From: Hemibagrus wyckioides
Taxonomy: Eukaryota > Chordata > Actinopteri > Siluriformes > Bagridae
Length of the DNA: 64,000 bases
Reading direction: 5' to 3'
NCBI RefSeq assembly: GCF_019097595.1
Contig: NC_080732.1
Span: 7,594,905-7,658,904, forward strand
Part shown: positions 1 through 12,829 of the stretch, one piece after another
Position numbering within the stretch: position 1 is the first letter of the stretch
How the letters are laid out: every line of letters begins with the position of its first letter
Notes under the pieces: generated by a model
The model's database searches: none
What the model was told of the DNA's origin: nothing
The model's input: only the letters and a program-made list of their open reading frames with translations
Made by a program: the position numbers and the translations under genes

Positions 1-707
1 TTTGTCTGTTGTTTTCTTATAACAATTGACTGGGGTGTCATTTGTTATATAAAATCATAATTACACCAACACAAACTGTTTAAAAAAAAGTGACAAACAA
101 TTTTGTCACTAATTTATTATCACTTCTTGGTATCACTTTGACTTAATTTACATACATATTTTTCAAGGTATTAACAAATTGATTAAAATTATACAGCTGC
201 TGTCTGTGCTAAATTATGTATAACAATTGTTATGCATTTTACGTTCATGTTAGTGCAACATTTTCCGAAGCCCTTTCATATAAAGCTTATCTGTTTTCTA
301 CCATAAGCTTTGACAATATTATGGTCTTTAATTTGTCGGTACTCCCAGCATCTCTAGGTCTCGATGTCTTTATAATTTATTTCATAATCTAATCAATCTT
401 GACCTGCTGTGAGAGTACAAGATGCCTTAATTATATTATCAAAATAACTTAAGTGGATTACATTATACAGCATCTCATTGGAAGTGAATATCATGACCTC
501 GTCCTTGACCTCGTCTGACTTCTGAGGAAACATGATATTAAACAGTAATGAGTATTTAACTCACTGAGCTTAAATAAGCTTAATTCCTCTTCCTTGGTCT
601 ACTGCAGATATGTAAATACAAAGACTAGCCATGAATAAGGGCAAATATATATTGTATGAAAGATCACATTATCAAAATGTATTAAGTAGAAAACTTACAG
701 TACAATA
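1..707. other. no gene seen
   Basis: AT-rich, no recognisable coding or repeat family. Confidence 0.7.
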
Positions 708-858
708 CAGTGAAGCACACCCCTGCTTGGAGTCAAAGCTAAGGGTCAGTCATGATATGATGCCCACAGAGAAGTGTTGGTTAAAAGGGTCTTACTCAGT
801 GGCCCAGTGGTGGCTTAAACTTCTGACCTTTTGATTGCTAACCACTGAGCCACCACTA
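708..858 (-). mobile_element. tRNA-like SINE, family A
   Basis: Minus-strand copy: GTGGCTCAGTGGTTAGCAAT head and a body matching the copies at 14.6, 27.6, 37.5 and 48.0 kb. Its middle is diverged. Confidence 0.6.
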
Positions 859-1884
859 TATATAGAAACAATATAGGAAAACAGCTTTACTCTTTTGCCA
901 GATGTATGCAATTCAGCTAGCTAGCATCCTGTTTTTTTTTTTATTGTGTTGCTAACTAGCAATGAAATTACCGTTTAGCTTCTAAAGCTATGGTTTACAA
1001 CAGAATTATTGGCCTACTTCAGGCAAAGGAATAAATAAATGAACACTTTCATTTCCAAAATTCAAAATAACCCAAGTTCAGAGAGGGCGTTTTGCAGTAA
1101 AGGCAAGTAAACAAATCCAAATTGTGCGGCAAACATCGTATTCAAAAAACAGTCAAAGATCAGGAAATTCCAAATAGATAAAACAAAAAAAAACAGAGAG
1201 AAAGAACAACAACGCCACAGTGTGTGTGTGTGTGTGTGTGAGCAGGTTTGTCTGATTAAAAGGCTGGTGACTGTGAAAGTGACAGAGTTCTTGAGCTTGG
1301 GGAAGTGTAGTCCGGGTCATCCATGTTTGTAGGCCGTAGTGTGTTCTCTTTCTGTAAGTCACAAGGGTGATATCATAAGAGGAACTTGATCCAGTTCTCC
1401 TCACAGAATATTTTAAGCTCCTTTATATTCTTAGGTTGGTCAATCCAGGGTTTAAATCCAGAGACTGAGATTGGCTCTGAGATTGTCTTTTGTAATATCT
1501 GTAATGCCTGTTTTACTTGAGCTTGACTAAACCTCCTGGTAGAGGCAACCAGGTTTTGGGCTAAAATATTGATGCTAATTGATCAATTATCACAACAGCC
1601 TCTGAACTAAACAACCCTTTAGCATCAGTTCATTAATTTGCCATTAATTGTTTATGTACTTTAGGTAGTGTTCATGTCATGGACATGCTTATGAGTGACA
1701 CACACAGATTCTGCATTCTGTATTCATTTAAAATCGCATTTAATATATTTGTGTGAAAATTCTAAAAAATTATATTGATCAAGTGGAAAATTTTAATTAT
1801 TTTGTGTTTGTTACTGTATATTACATATCGTTCTTGCTTATTTTCTATGAAGGTTGGCCATAATTGGCCATGTACATCTAGACT
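859..1884. other. no gene seen
   Basis: AT-rich sequence with a (TG)n at 1221-1240; small open frames only. Confidence 0.7.
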
Positions 1885-2117
1885 CATCTCTGTTCTGGCT
1901 CCAAGGTGGTACAGTGAAATTCCCCCTAGTCCGACGGTCTTCAAACGACGGCCTAACTCTTCCTGAAACACTTAAACGAGCTCTTATTTTTTCCCTGTTT
2001 TTTTGGTCTGTGACCTATTGAACTAGTGTTAATATATTTATTAATATAGACTTTAAATCACTTTTGTACACCGCTCTGGATCAGAGCATCTGCCAAATGC
2101 CAGAAATGTAAAGAAAA
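1885..2117 (+). mobile_element. L2-like LINE 3' end fragment
   Basis: VLAPRWYSEIP and TVFKRR are visible in one frame, matching the LAPRWWNELP...FKR.LKTHLF end of fish L2-like LINEs. It finishes in the tail CTCTGGATCAGAGCATCTGC CAAATG shared with SINEs here. Confidence 0.65.
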
Positions 2118-2218
2118 ATTGTATTGTGCTTTAGATAGATCAGGTTAACATCAACCTGTAGAGTTATGCTTTCATACAGTATCCATGTACAGGTTAATGT
2201 TCAGACCTTCAGATTTAC

Positions 2219-2383
2219 TGCATCCACAAAGCCATCAGCATTGTGGATGACCCCACACACCCCTCACACACACTGTTTGCCCTCCTGCCGTCTGGAAAAA
2301 GGGATCGGGCTGTCACAACCAGATTGTGTAACAGTGTCTTCCCCCAAGCCACCAGACTCCACAAAACCAAAAGACTGAACTGA
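2219..2383 (+). pseudogene. LINE reverse-transcriptase C-terminus (CR1/Rex1-like)
   Basis: The frame from 2219 to TGA at 2383 reads CIHKAISIVDDPTHPSHTLF then ALLPSGKRDRAVTTR and NSVFPQATRLH. This is the typical end of fish CR1/Rex1-like LINE ORF2 (DPSHP..H.LF..LPSG.R.R). It is a 5'-truncated, dead copy, open only across these 54 codons. Confidence 0.75.
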
Positions 2384-2895
2384 TTCTAATACACACACAC
2401 ACACACAGACACTCATATTCAACTGTACATCTCTGCACTGACACTGCAGTTTTTGCACATCACTTTTTTAATGCTGCTACAATCTGCTGCTGTCATATGT
2501 TTACAAGCGTAGCATCTTTATTTGCACCCTACAGAACTGTATACTGGTCTGCACTGTTCTGTGAACACTACTGTATTTTAGTCTTGTGTAGTGTAGTGTA
2601 GTGTAGTGTAGTGTAGTGTAGTGTAGTGTAGTGTAGTATAGTGTTGTGTCTTGTAGAGGATTGTACTGTTTGTTTTTCACTGTCTCCTGTTTCGCACTGT
2701 ATGTAAACTTGCAATTTCAATTTGATGTGAAATTGTGTTAATTCACTTAGTCCAAGTTCTGTCTTGTTTTATCTAGTGCTGCAATTTTTTTTCTTTCTCT
2801 AGCACCATATTCCTAGAGGAACGTTGTTTCACTTCACTGTACACTGCACCAGTTATATATGGTTGAAATGACAATAAAAGTTTCTTGACTTGATC
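2384..2895 (+). mobile_element. 3' UTR of the same LINE copy
   Basis: Continues from the stop to ATGACAATAAAAGTTTCTTG near 2880, the usual 3' end of this LINE type. It holds a (CA)n at 2391-2406 and a GTGTA pentanucleotide array at 2586-2642. Confidence 0.65.
2586..2642. repeat. (GTGTA)n pentanucleotide microsatellite
   Basis: About eleven units of GTGTA with two variants at the right end, located within the LINE 3' UTR. Confidence 0.95.
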
Positions 2896-2934
2896 TCAAA
2901 CAGCAAACATAAATTCTCATGTGGCTCATGCAAA

Positions 2935-3308
2935 ACATCTATGCATCCATCGTCTATACCCGCTTTATTCCTAATTAGGGTCATGGGGATCTGCTGGAGC
3001 CTATCCCAGCACACATTGGGCAAAAGGCAGGGGTACACCCTGGACAGGTCACCAGTCCATCACAGGGCCACATACAGATAGACAACCACGGGCAATTTAG
3101 ACTTACCAATCAATCTAATGGACATGTTTTTGGACTGTGGGAGGAAACCAGGATACCTAGAGTAAACCCATGCAGGCACGGAGAGAACATGTGAACTCCA
3201 AACAGAAAGGCTCCTGCCTGTTCGAACCCAGGATTCAAACCCAGGACCCAAACCCAGGACCGTCTTGCTGTAAGGCAATAGGGCTAACCACTGAGCCACC
3301 ATGCTTCC
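2935..3308 (-). mobile_element. fish interspersed repeat, family C
   Basis: Minus-strand copy: TTTATTCCTAATTAGGGTCA, CACCCTGGACAGGTCACCAG, GGACTGTGGGAGGAAACCAG and the head GCTAACCACTGAGCCACCAT. It contains a short duplication of the CCCAGGA segment. Confidence 0.75.
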
Positions 3309-6300
3309 CACATGCAAAACAACAAAATCTAAAAACTAACTAAATTAAAATGTGAAGGGAAATTAATGGCTTGCCAATAAAAGCCACAATGTGACTTGGT
3401 AATAATTTAACACATGCTATAATACAATATTTTAATTAAGTTTAATTAATTACTTCATTAATGAATACATCTTTCCTTAGAGGAAACTATATAGCCTAGA
3501 TACCAAACTTTCCCCTCATCATTACATTCCAAATTGCCTATAGGTTTATTGAAAAGAATTAGGAATTTTATGTATCCTTGTCCAACCACTAACCCCGCTT
3601 CTCTCTCTCTATACTAGTAATGATAAACTGACAACCCCACTTTATCTATGATGGCTTGCATTTCATGAATGGTAATAAGAGCCACTGTGAGCTCAGCGAT
3701 GAGGGAAGTTGTGTACAGTCATTTATACGAGGAATATTTTAAATATAATGTCTTTTGAAACTTAGACAGAGACTCTATAAAAGCCTTTTTTCACGTTGAA
3801 TGTATTAACCTGCAGGCACATGGAGGCGTTTGAATGCAAAGTTCACTCCTGCGAATTTAGGTCACTGTTTCCACCAGGGAAAAGTGTACAGAATGAAAAT
3901 TCACATCGTCTCTAATACATATATATATATATATATAAAAAAAAAGAAGCGCTCGATGCGTTATTGTGACATTTGTCCTTTTCACAGGCTTCAATATGAA
4001 ATAGTTTATGAATTCTTGATAGTTCTTTGGTATAATAAAAAGAGATATCCCCTTTTTTCACGCTAGTAGGGATCCATCTGAATGGCCTCTGATGATTTAA
4101 TTTGACCTCATGCCTCATGATAAGAGTGTCCTTGCACAAAGTTACGAATACTTTTAGATTGGACTATCCATCTTCTTCAGAGTGAACAGTCACCAATCAA
4201 TGGGTGTACATTAGATACTGGGAGAAATTACTGGTCTGAGCTCTATCGCTGGCTGTCCAGGGCAGATACGTTGTCATTGCTTATAATTGCTATAAGTGGT
4301 TTTCCATCCTTGGGTTTTTTTTTAGATCACTTTCCACACTTCACAGACTTCATATACATAAAGAATGGTAGAACATTTAGCTGTGGGATATTAACTATTT
4401 TATATTAAGCAATATGGAACGAACAAATATACTGTAATCTATAGTAAGAGAACCAAAAGCAGCAGACTACTGAAAAATCAGTTTTTTGTAGAAAATCAGG
4501 GAGACGTCAAGGAGAAACGATCACTGTAGACAAATATATAATTCATTTTCAAAAAACAGCCTGCAGTTCCAACCAGAAAAAAGAGACAAAACAAATAGAA
4601 ACACAATTAGTGAACAAGGCACATCGATTGCAGAAATTACCATAAAATCAAGCAAACCCTGCAATATACTGAGGAGCTTGCAATTTTTCAAAAAATACTG
4701 CAGATTTTACTCCGAATTGGGCCAAGAGGCATCGTACTGAATGTATAATCTCAACATGCAGTCAGCAAAGGCACTTCTCAGTTCATGTGTCGAACATGAG
4801 TATCTTAGAAAGTAGTTACTATCTAAAAGATCTACAATGGGAAGAATTTAAAAGAAGAATCATGTGCTTGCAGTTTTATCAATTCAGCATTTTTCCACGT
4901 AATTGAATCACAAATTCAAGCATTTTTCAAGCAGCAAAATCAAGCACAACAATCACAAAAGGAACTGATCATACATTTCAAGATATAAAAACGAAAAATA
5001 TGGACAACTGCTCTCCTGCACCTGTTAATGTGAATCGTATGAGAACAAATCAACCAGGCGGACATAAGACAAACCAATTTCTAAAAAGATTCTACTTATT
5101 AAAAAGCGTATAATTATGGAGGGTTATTTATGTTTCTTGCATATAACGAGATGAGTTTTTGCGACTGCGGCTGCTGCCAGAGAGCAGTTCCTGACTGCAC
5201 AGCTGATAATATTATTACACACTCCCACAACCTCCTTAAACTCCTGAAATTGCTCTGGAAATGCTCATTTTCCTGGCTTATTTAAGGCTATCAATTTCTG
5301 AGTGTAAAACGAAATTATTTCCACAGTCTTTTTAAAATTGTAAATAGCAAGCAGGGAAAAAAAAAAAAATCTATCTCACACTCACCTTCATGGTTTGCAA
5401 ATGGTTAGAATTTAACATAACATCAGGTTCACTGTAAATAGTTAAAACTAATCTCTTTTTTTGTTGTTGTTGTTGTTGTTGTTGTCGAGGTGTCCTCTAT
5501 ATAATATGCATATTTCTTGATATAAAAGATCTCCTTTCATGCTAGCTTTCACTAACATGTAACCATATGACCTATTTCTTCACCAGTGGCAACAGCTAAT
5601 TAACTTACTCTCATTAGTCTGTTCCATCTCCACACCAGATCTTAATAAAGCGTCTCTATGGACACCACTGTTTTTCTTGCTTACTTATTACATCTCTTCC
5701 AAATAATCAAGCGCACTAACTGCATAGAAAGTGTGTGTTATGCAAAATGGGTCTCTGTAGACATTATTTTCTGGCCTTGAAGATATATGATTAGGGTTGT
5801 TTTGTTTTTTTGTTTTTGTCCTAAACTTGCATATATTGATGTAGAAATGTTTGACCACAAGCAAATATAACAGATCCTCAATAGAAAGATGCAAATTCTG
5901 TTTCAATTCCCAATGATCTTCTCCAGCATCCATAACACTAACCACAGACTCTCATTACCTAGAATATAAGCATTTCTCTCATTTCTGTGATGTACACTTG
6001 GTGACCCAGAGACAAGATTAATAACAATCAGATACTTCCCTTTAAATAACCTGGACATTCATACACACCTTGTGAAGTCTCACTCCAGCACTGAGGATGC
6101 CACATTGCCACTTTGCACAATTATTTCTTTTATGACCCTATATGTCTTGACCCAGTGTTTGTCTCTCTTCACCCAGTGTTTTTTAGTATTACCTATTCCT
6201 TTTGGTTTTGAGAGCATTTTACTTAATTAAAAAAAATAATAATCTAATCTATTTCCTATTTTTTAAATTTTATCATATGTCTCTTATTCAGTAATATGTA

Positions 6301-6572
6301 CTACAATACCAATCGAATTCAATTCCTACTATAAATAAGGCATAAAACATGCTGTTATAGAAAAATATCAGTAACCTACACAGTCTGTTATAAAATGATG
6401 ACACTCGAGACTCCAATATCAAATATCAAATGCTAAATAAACATCTCCTAATTAACAAACTTTGCCATATACACAAAACAACATTACTAAAAGTCTTCAC
6501 CTGGAGTGATAATACAAATGCAGCCTGCCATTTCATTTCACTCTTTTGTATTTACACTATACATGAACATCT
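3309..6572. other. no gene seen; AT-rich with microsatellites
   Basis: Mostly unique AT-rich sequence. Holds (AT)n at 3918-3938 and (TTG)n at 5460. Bases 5140-5330 are less AT-rich and look like unique noncoding sequence. Confidence 0.7.
5460..5484. repeat. (TTG)n microsatellite
   Basis: About eight TTG units. Confidence 0.9.
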
Positions 6573-6868
6573 AAGGCGGCATGGTGGCTTAGTGGTTAGC
6601 CTCACACCTCCAGCATCCTGGGTTCGAGTGTGTGGAGTTTGCATGTTCTCCCCGTGCTTGGTGGGTTTCCTCCCACAGTCCAAAGACATGCTACTAGGCT
6701 GATTGAAGTCTCTAAATTGCCTATAATGAGCGTGTGTGTGTGTACCCTGCGATGGGTTGGCACTCTGTCCAGAGTGTATCCTGCCTTGATGCCCGAAGAT
6801 GCCTGAGATAGGCACAGGCTCCCCGTTACCTGAGGATAGATCGGATAAGCGGTACAGACACTGAAATG
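6573..6868 (+). mobile_element. fish interspersed repeat, family C
   Basis: Complete-looking copy: GGCGGCATGGTGGCTTAGTG GTTAGC head, GTGTGGAGTTTGCATGTTCT, ACCCTGCGATGGGTTGGCAC, GATCGGATAAGCGGTACAGA. About 295 bp. Confidence 0.85.
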
Positions 6869-6892
6869 AATATCTAAATATCTATTTACATG

Positions 6893-7136
6893 AATGTCAG
6901 GGTTTCTTACTGTCTTTGGTACGTCCCCATTTTGCTTTAATGTCAGGGTTTCTTACTGTCTTTGGTACGTCCCCATTTTGCTTTAATGTCAGGGTTTCTT
7001 ACTGTCTTTGGTACGTCCCCATTTTGCTTTAATGTCAGGGTTTCTTACTGTCTTTGGTACGTCCCCATTTTGCTTTAATGACAGGGTTTCTTACTGTCTT
7101 TGGTACGTCCCCATTTTGCTTTAATGTCAGTGTGCC
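6893..7136. repeat. 46-bp tandem repeat, five copies plus a partial
   Basis: Unit starts AATGTCAGGGTTTCTTACTG and ends CCCATTTTGCTTT. Copies begin at 6893, 6939, 6985, 7031 and 7077, almost identical; the fifth has AATGACAGG. A sixth partial starts at 7123. Confidence 0.97.
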
Positions 7137-7849
7137 CTGAAGCTGCCATGGACACCACACATTTGTGTAAAACCTTATTATCCATTTTAGATGGAATCCC
7201 TTATCTGAACATGTGCTTCAGTAGAAGAGATTACGAGGGAGAGAAAAATCTGACCTTCTGTACAAAGCAGTTAACATGGTCAATATCTGTCAATATCAAA
7301 TACACCCTGCTAAACAGCCTGCAATAAGCTACAGGGCAGATTGCTACTTTTATGGACAGTAGGATAGACAAGCTTAGACAAGAAAAAAACAGCTCTCCAC
7401 ATTATTTCCTCAGGATCTCCTCAAAAGTTAAAAGGACATTATTTGAGGGGTCTAGTAAACAGCATGAAGCACAACCTTGCCAACAAATAAGGAATGTTTC
7501 AAGAATGTCTTGTAACTTCATATATTATATACCACCAAGCCAGATGTTTTTAGCCAGGTTTGCAGGCCGTAGTGCATGTTGGGAGGTGGAATTTGAGGTT
7601 GCAGTAGACATGATAGTTGGTATATTGAATGTATTAATCAGAGATGCATTGTGGGAGGGAAAAAAAATAATCAAAACCTTCCAAACTTACAAGAGGTCCA
7701 AGTGTCCCCATAGTGTCACAACTGAAATGTTTATTCCAAGTTTTTTAGCCATTCTCCAACTAAATTTTACTGTGCATTAACCATGGAAACTAGAAAATCA
7801 CTAATTACTTATTAATCTCTCTCTCCCTCTCTCTCTCTTTATACAGCCA

Positions 7850-8340
7850 AACATGCTACTCCAGAGATCCCAGTGATCCTGACCCCTTCTGCTCACCAGA
7901 CCTGCCTGATCTAACCTGGTTGGAGTTCTCATTACTTGGAAACCACTCACAGCTACTGGGGATGAACCACATGGACAGCCTAAAGATACCTGAGATTAAT
8001 ATGAACAATTTTGCTTAAGACTACAATTGCTATGATGGCCACAAACTGTTTTGCACTCAAGTCTCCATTAGTAAACAGTTGATAACTATGTATAACAAAT
8101 ATATTAGATAACAAAATAGACTTTATGTCATAACTAGAGTGAAATTCTTGGTTATTTTTTTGACCATATAGTACACAGTTAGAGAAGGGAAATTCTATAT
8201 TTTCACACTAACCAGTGTCACTCAGATGAGGATGGATTCCCTTTTGGTTCCTCTCAAGGTTTCTTCCTCATAGCATCTCAGGGAATTTTTTCCCTTGCCA
8301 TCGTCACCTCTGGCTTGCTTAGTAGGGGTAAGTTTCAATG
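7850..8340 (+). repeat. probable fish interspersed repeat, unclassified
   Basis: Contains CACCAGACCTGCCTGATCTA and GGTTCCTCTCAAGGTTTCTT CCTCATAGC, wording widely repeated in fish genomes near repeat 3' ends. No coding frame. Confidence 0.5.
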
Positions 8341-8619
8341 TCCATTGTTACTGTGCTATACAAATACAAATGAATTACATCCATAGTCTCTGTACCATTC
8401 TATATGAAATTAATGGCTTTATGTCTCCCAAAAAAATGATTCAGTATATCAGTCAATGCTATTTATCATCATACTTCAGGACAGATGATGCAGGTATGTA
8501 GAATAATGTTGTTCTTTGATGAGCAGGTGTCCAAAAAAAACCATCACCATTCTATATTTATCATCCTTCATTTATTCACACGTTCTTCTTTACTCAGCTC
8601 ATTTACCCCAGCTCTTCCC

Positions 8620-8830
8620 TAAATCCAATTAATCATTCATTTGCATAAGCCATTATGGTTGTCAGAGTGCAGGAGATCATAAATCCGGGCCAATTCGCAT
8701 GCATCATTGAGGATATTTAAACGCTAAACAATTTGCGTGCTGTTTTGCCTCTGGCTAATGAGGACTAAGACAATGACAGCGGCGTTCGCTGAGGCTGCGT
8801 TTCAGTTCAGTTCATTATAGTTCAGGCTTT
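8620..8830. promoter_or_regulatory. candidate conserved noncoding element
   Basis: Unique block with homeodomain-type TAAT words, an octamer-like ATTTGCAT and GCATGCAT. Composition differs from nearby repeats. Assignment is inference; conservation cannot be tested here. Confidence 0.25.
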
Positions 8831-9056
8831 CAAGAGCAGCAGAGAAAATCGTTCTGAGGGAAAAAAATCTTTGCAACAAAAGTGAATAATAATGTCATAA
8901 TGCATAACAAATAGCTTTTTTTTAAACAATATTTATGCTTGTGGAGAGCATCTGGACATAAAAGTGCTAATTCCAAAAACTCTGTCCTAATGTTATTACA
9001 TCTTAAACATTAATATTTATAGTTTTTTACAGTTGTTAAAAGAAAAAAAGTTTTCT

Positions 9057-9057
<1 letters not shown>

Positions 9058-9096
<39 letters not shown>

Positions 9097-9097
9097 T
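9058..9097. repeat. (AAT)n microsatellite
   Basis: About thirteen AAT units. Confidence 0.95.
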
Positions 9098-9600
9098 TCT
9101 TTTTTAATTACTTTTAAAACTTGCATGCAGTTGGTACAACAACACTCTCTGTGGTATCGCCTTTAATAAGAGTTGGAACAAAACACAGTATATTTTATGA
9201 ATACATTTTTATACTTGATTCCCACCTGCAGCAAAACCATGTGTTTTTACAGTTCACTTTGCAAATTCTTTAGACTTTGATATAAGGCTGATTGCTGTCA
9301 AAACCAAATAGATATCAATCGCAGGATAATTAGCTAAGGACAAAAAAATCAGAGGGGGAAAAAATACATTAAACTACAATTTAAACTATTATTTGATAAT
9401 TGACTTTTTAAGACAGCAAAAAAACATCTAATGGGATGCCATAACACAGAAGCCATACAATATACACTTGGTGGCTGTTTTACCAAGAACACATGTTGAA
9501 GCTGACAGTGTCTTGGGATTCTCTTGCACAAAATTCTCTGGTTTCTGGGAAACCTCAGACCAGTAAAGAGAGGAGACCTCAGGCTGGTAAACACTCTTTA

Positions 9601-9725
9601 CAGTGGTAGTGGCAGCTCTGTGGTTAGGGCATTTGACTACTGATTGGAAGGTTGTGAGTTCAAATCCCAGGACCCAGGACTAAATGTAAGTTGCTCTGGA
9701 TAGGAGTGTTTGCCAAATGCAGAAG
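9601..9725 (+). mobile_element. tRNA-like SINE, family B (UnaL2-type tail)
   Basis: Head GCAGCTCTGTGGTTAGGGCA and TTGTGAGTTCAAATCCCAGG, ending AAGTTGCTCTGGATAGGAGT GTTTGCCAAATGC. The B-box-like GTTCAAATCC is visible. Confidence 0.75.
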
Positions 9726-10302
9726 ACCACATAAGGGTTCCACTTCTGACACCCAAAAACTTCAATCTGAGGTGGGACAGACAGTTGACTATATAATTGG
9801 AAAACCATCACATGGTCTTTTCTTGGCTACTTGACTGAGAAATCATTTAATTTAAAAAATCCATTTATTGGCATAAGCATTTTTAGACCCTGACCTATTT
9901 GTAGTAGTATCTGGATAAGTTTTAAAGGAGACTACAAAGTCATTCTGGATAAGAGCTTCTGCCAAATGCTCTAGAGACAGATAGCCAAAGGGGGAAAAAC
10001 AAGGGAGAAAGAGAAAAGAGATGTGAGGTTGATTACAGCTTTTTTTTTTAACAATTGCTAACATGCTGGGGTTTTTTTTTTCAGAACTGAACAATAAATG
10101 CATTTAACACTGGCCACAAAATGCATTCAGACGAATTGCAGATGTTTTATGAATTTTTCCAATTTTACAGCTCAGGAGTCTAGTGCTTACATACTTTGTA
10201 TCAAAACTGATAACATTCAAGCTCAGACCTAAATGGATATGGATAACTGTTATTCATATCCATTCATTATAATTAATATCAATTAATTAAGCAACAAATT
10301 GT
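9726..10302. other. no gene seen
   Basis: AT-rich; includes an isolated SINE/LINE tail word (TCTGGATAAGAGCTTCTGCC) at about 9938. Confidence 0.65.
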
Positions 10303-10700
10303 ATACATCAATCATGCATAACATTATGAGCACTGATAGGTGAAGTGAATAACACTGATGATCTCCTCATCATGGCACCTGTTAGTGGGTGGGATATATT
10401 AGGCAGCAAGTGAACATTTTGTCCTCAAGGTTGATGTGTTAGAAGCAGGAAAAATGGGCAAGTGTAAGGATTTGAGCGAGTTTGACAAGGGCCTACTTGT
10501 GATGTCTAGACGACTGGATCAGAGCATTGGAAAATTGGTCCAAGGAAGTGGCGACAGGGTCATGGGTGGCCATCTTGGTGCTAGATACCACAGCACACCT
10601 TCAGGGATCTAGTGGAGTCCATGCCTTGACGGGCTGTCAGGGCTGTTCTAATAGCAAAAGGGGAACCAACACAATATTAGGCAGGCTGATTGGTGTTTTT
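10303..10700 (+). mobile_element. internally deleted Tc1-like relic A
   Basis: Left end has the TIR-like CATAACATTATGAGCACTGA. A transposase start follows at 10453 ([19 protein letters not shown]), then the sequence jumps to the 3' end block (ACCACAGCACACCTTCAGGG, ACACAATATTAGGCAGG). Most of the coding region is missing. Confidence 0.8.
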
Positions 10701-11229
10701 GACATTTGTATGCATGGTTACACTAATTCACTCAAAAATGATCACAGGATCATTTACAAAGGAAATTTGGCATTTGTGAAAATCCAGTTAGCCTGTGATT
10801 GTGTAAATCTATGTTTAAGGAGTCAGTAATGTGAACCTCAGTGGACATTCAGATCACATAATTGGCTTGAGTTACTGCAATTTTATATACAGATCACAAT
10901 CGGTGAGGTTTGTTAAAATTACACAGACAAACTTATCAAGTCATTTCATTCTAATGATTTGAAAGATGGCAAAACAGAAATAAACAAACGCTTGAATTAT
11001 ACAAATAAGGCTATCCATGCAATTATGACATAATAAATTGAGAGTGTTATTGTGTGTCTGTAGCTAATGTGCTTCAGTAGCTGAGCTGCATTACTAGAGC
11101 TTTCAGCACACAGCATGGTTAGGAGACACTCGGTCATCGTTTAATTGACATTTCATTGTTTTATGTTTTCCGGGAGCATTGCCTTTTATGGAGTATTGTT
11201 GCCATAACAGACCACAAATCAACTCTGCT

Positions 11230-11735
11230 ATGTATGGGATGTGTTTGGTAATTTTGTGGTGGAGTTTATCGAGCCCTCACATGGAGCTCTGCATGCCCTC
11301 AGTGTGAATAGGAGCTTTCAGTGCTACAGGACATCCCTATGTCTTGTCATGTGTTTATGTTGCTATGTGTGTTTTGTTTTGGTAAATGTTCTGTCTCCAC
11401 TCATGACTCATGTATCGCCATTAGTTGACCACATCATGATTTTAATTTGACCCTTGATTAGTTGTGTATTTAATCAATCATGTTGCTTTGTTCGGGGGGA
11501 ATTATTGAGTGTTACAAGCTTCTCCCTACCAAGCCTTTCTGTTCCTGTGTTTCCAGTTCTGTTAGTTCAGTTCAGTTCTTTACCTGAATTTGCCTGGTTT
11601 TCATATTTGGCCCTCATCCAGTTTATTCTGTCTGTGGATCGTCTGACCTAAGCCTGCTTTTTGACCTTGATCTCGTCTGACGTTTTTTGGATTGGTCTGC
11701 CTGCTCTGCGAAAGAAACAGCCTCAGCCTGCTTCA
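11230..11735 (+). repeat. probable degraded interspersed repeat (LTR-like wording)
   Basis: T-rich plus strand with CTTTCTGTTCCTGTGTTTCC, GACCTTGATCTCGTCTGACG and GGTCTGCCTGCTCTGCG, resembling long-terminal-repeat or satellite ends common in fish. No second copy in the window, so the class is uncertain. Confidence 0.35.
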
Positions 11736-12829
11736 ACATGACACACCTCATGAAGTACTAAGAAAATCAGCATTGCAGAAACTTTTGAATCTGGCAGGAA
11801 TTTTTTGATTTGGTCTACAAAAGCATTGACGCAAAGCTTTAAGATAAGAAAGATAGATTCAGTCCACTGTGTGAGGAAAACTAGCACCGGTGGTTTGATA
11901 AATGTGTCATGTCTAAAAGGATTATTGCAGTTTGACTGTTTTTTGGACCTGAGACAAACCAAAGTTTCAACCTGTAAAGACTGTGTGAAGAGATGTGAAG
12001 AAGTAAACTTGCTAGCAAATAATATTGCTTTCTTTGTTTTGTTGGGGGTTTTTTTAAAGACTGTAGTCTGAGCTGAATATCAGTTTTAATACTGTGAGAT
12101 TCTGTGGGATTTATAGAACTGATTGTTTAGTGTATCTAGATTTTTACTGTGTTACTGTAACATTCTCCGACCAGCCTGAAAACACATGATGAAGTTTATT
12201 TGAGATAAATCTGCAATCTTTTAAATTCTGCAATCACATAATTACTTACATTATATACAATGAACTATTACATACACCTTCGGATAAAGTTAGCTAACTT
12301 AGCAAACACTTAATGTTGGTTAGCTAGCTGATGTCTAGTAATGATGAATTAGCTAAACATATTACAGCCTAGGCTTAAGTTTAGTGAAAATACATTTTCT
12401 GGCAGGGGTAGTGTTGCAGTATAAGTACAGTATGTGTCAAATTAATTACTCAATTACTGATATCTCCCAGAGGCATTTTTCTACATTTACACTTGTTCAC
12501 TTGGCAGACATATTTAGCTTAAGTTACTTATGAGTGACAGAACACAGTACAAGCATACAGTGAGCAGTTGAGGTTGAAGTGCCTTGTTAAAATGCTAAAT
12601 AATCTCTGGCAGAAGTAGAAGACACAAACATCTGGTCGATACCTCAAAACCTATACTCATTTTATATAGTGGCCTTTATACCAGACACTGGCAGAGCAAT
12701 TTATACAGTTATACAGATATGCACTATATAGTCAAATGCAATCATGGAACCATCAGCTTTTGAGCAACTAATGAGTACGAGCAACAGCGTAATTTCTGCA
12801 TTTGTTATAGTTTTATCATTTTATAGCTT

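Noticed and set aside
3060..3317. 85-codon minus-strand frame starting MHVGSMVAQWLALL
   Set aside because: This is the translated head of a family C repeat, a frequent false gene in fish genomes.
6573..6640. Possible tRNA gene
   Set aside because: A- and B-box-like words are present but the clover-leaf is degenerate and the unit is the head of a dispersed repeat.
7352..7780. 142-codon plus-strand open frame
   Set aside because: No recognisable domain, splice context or codon pattern; composition looks random.
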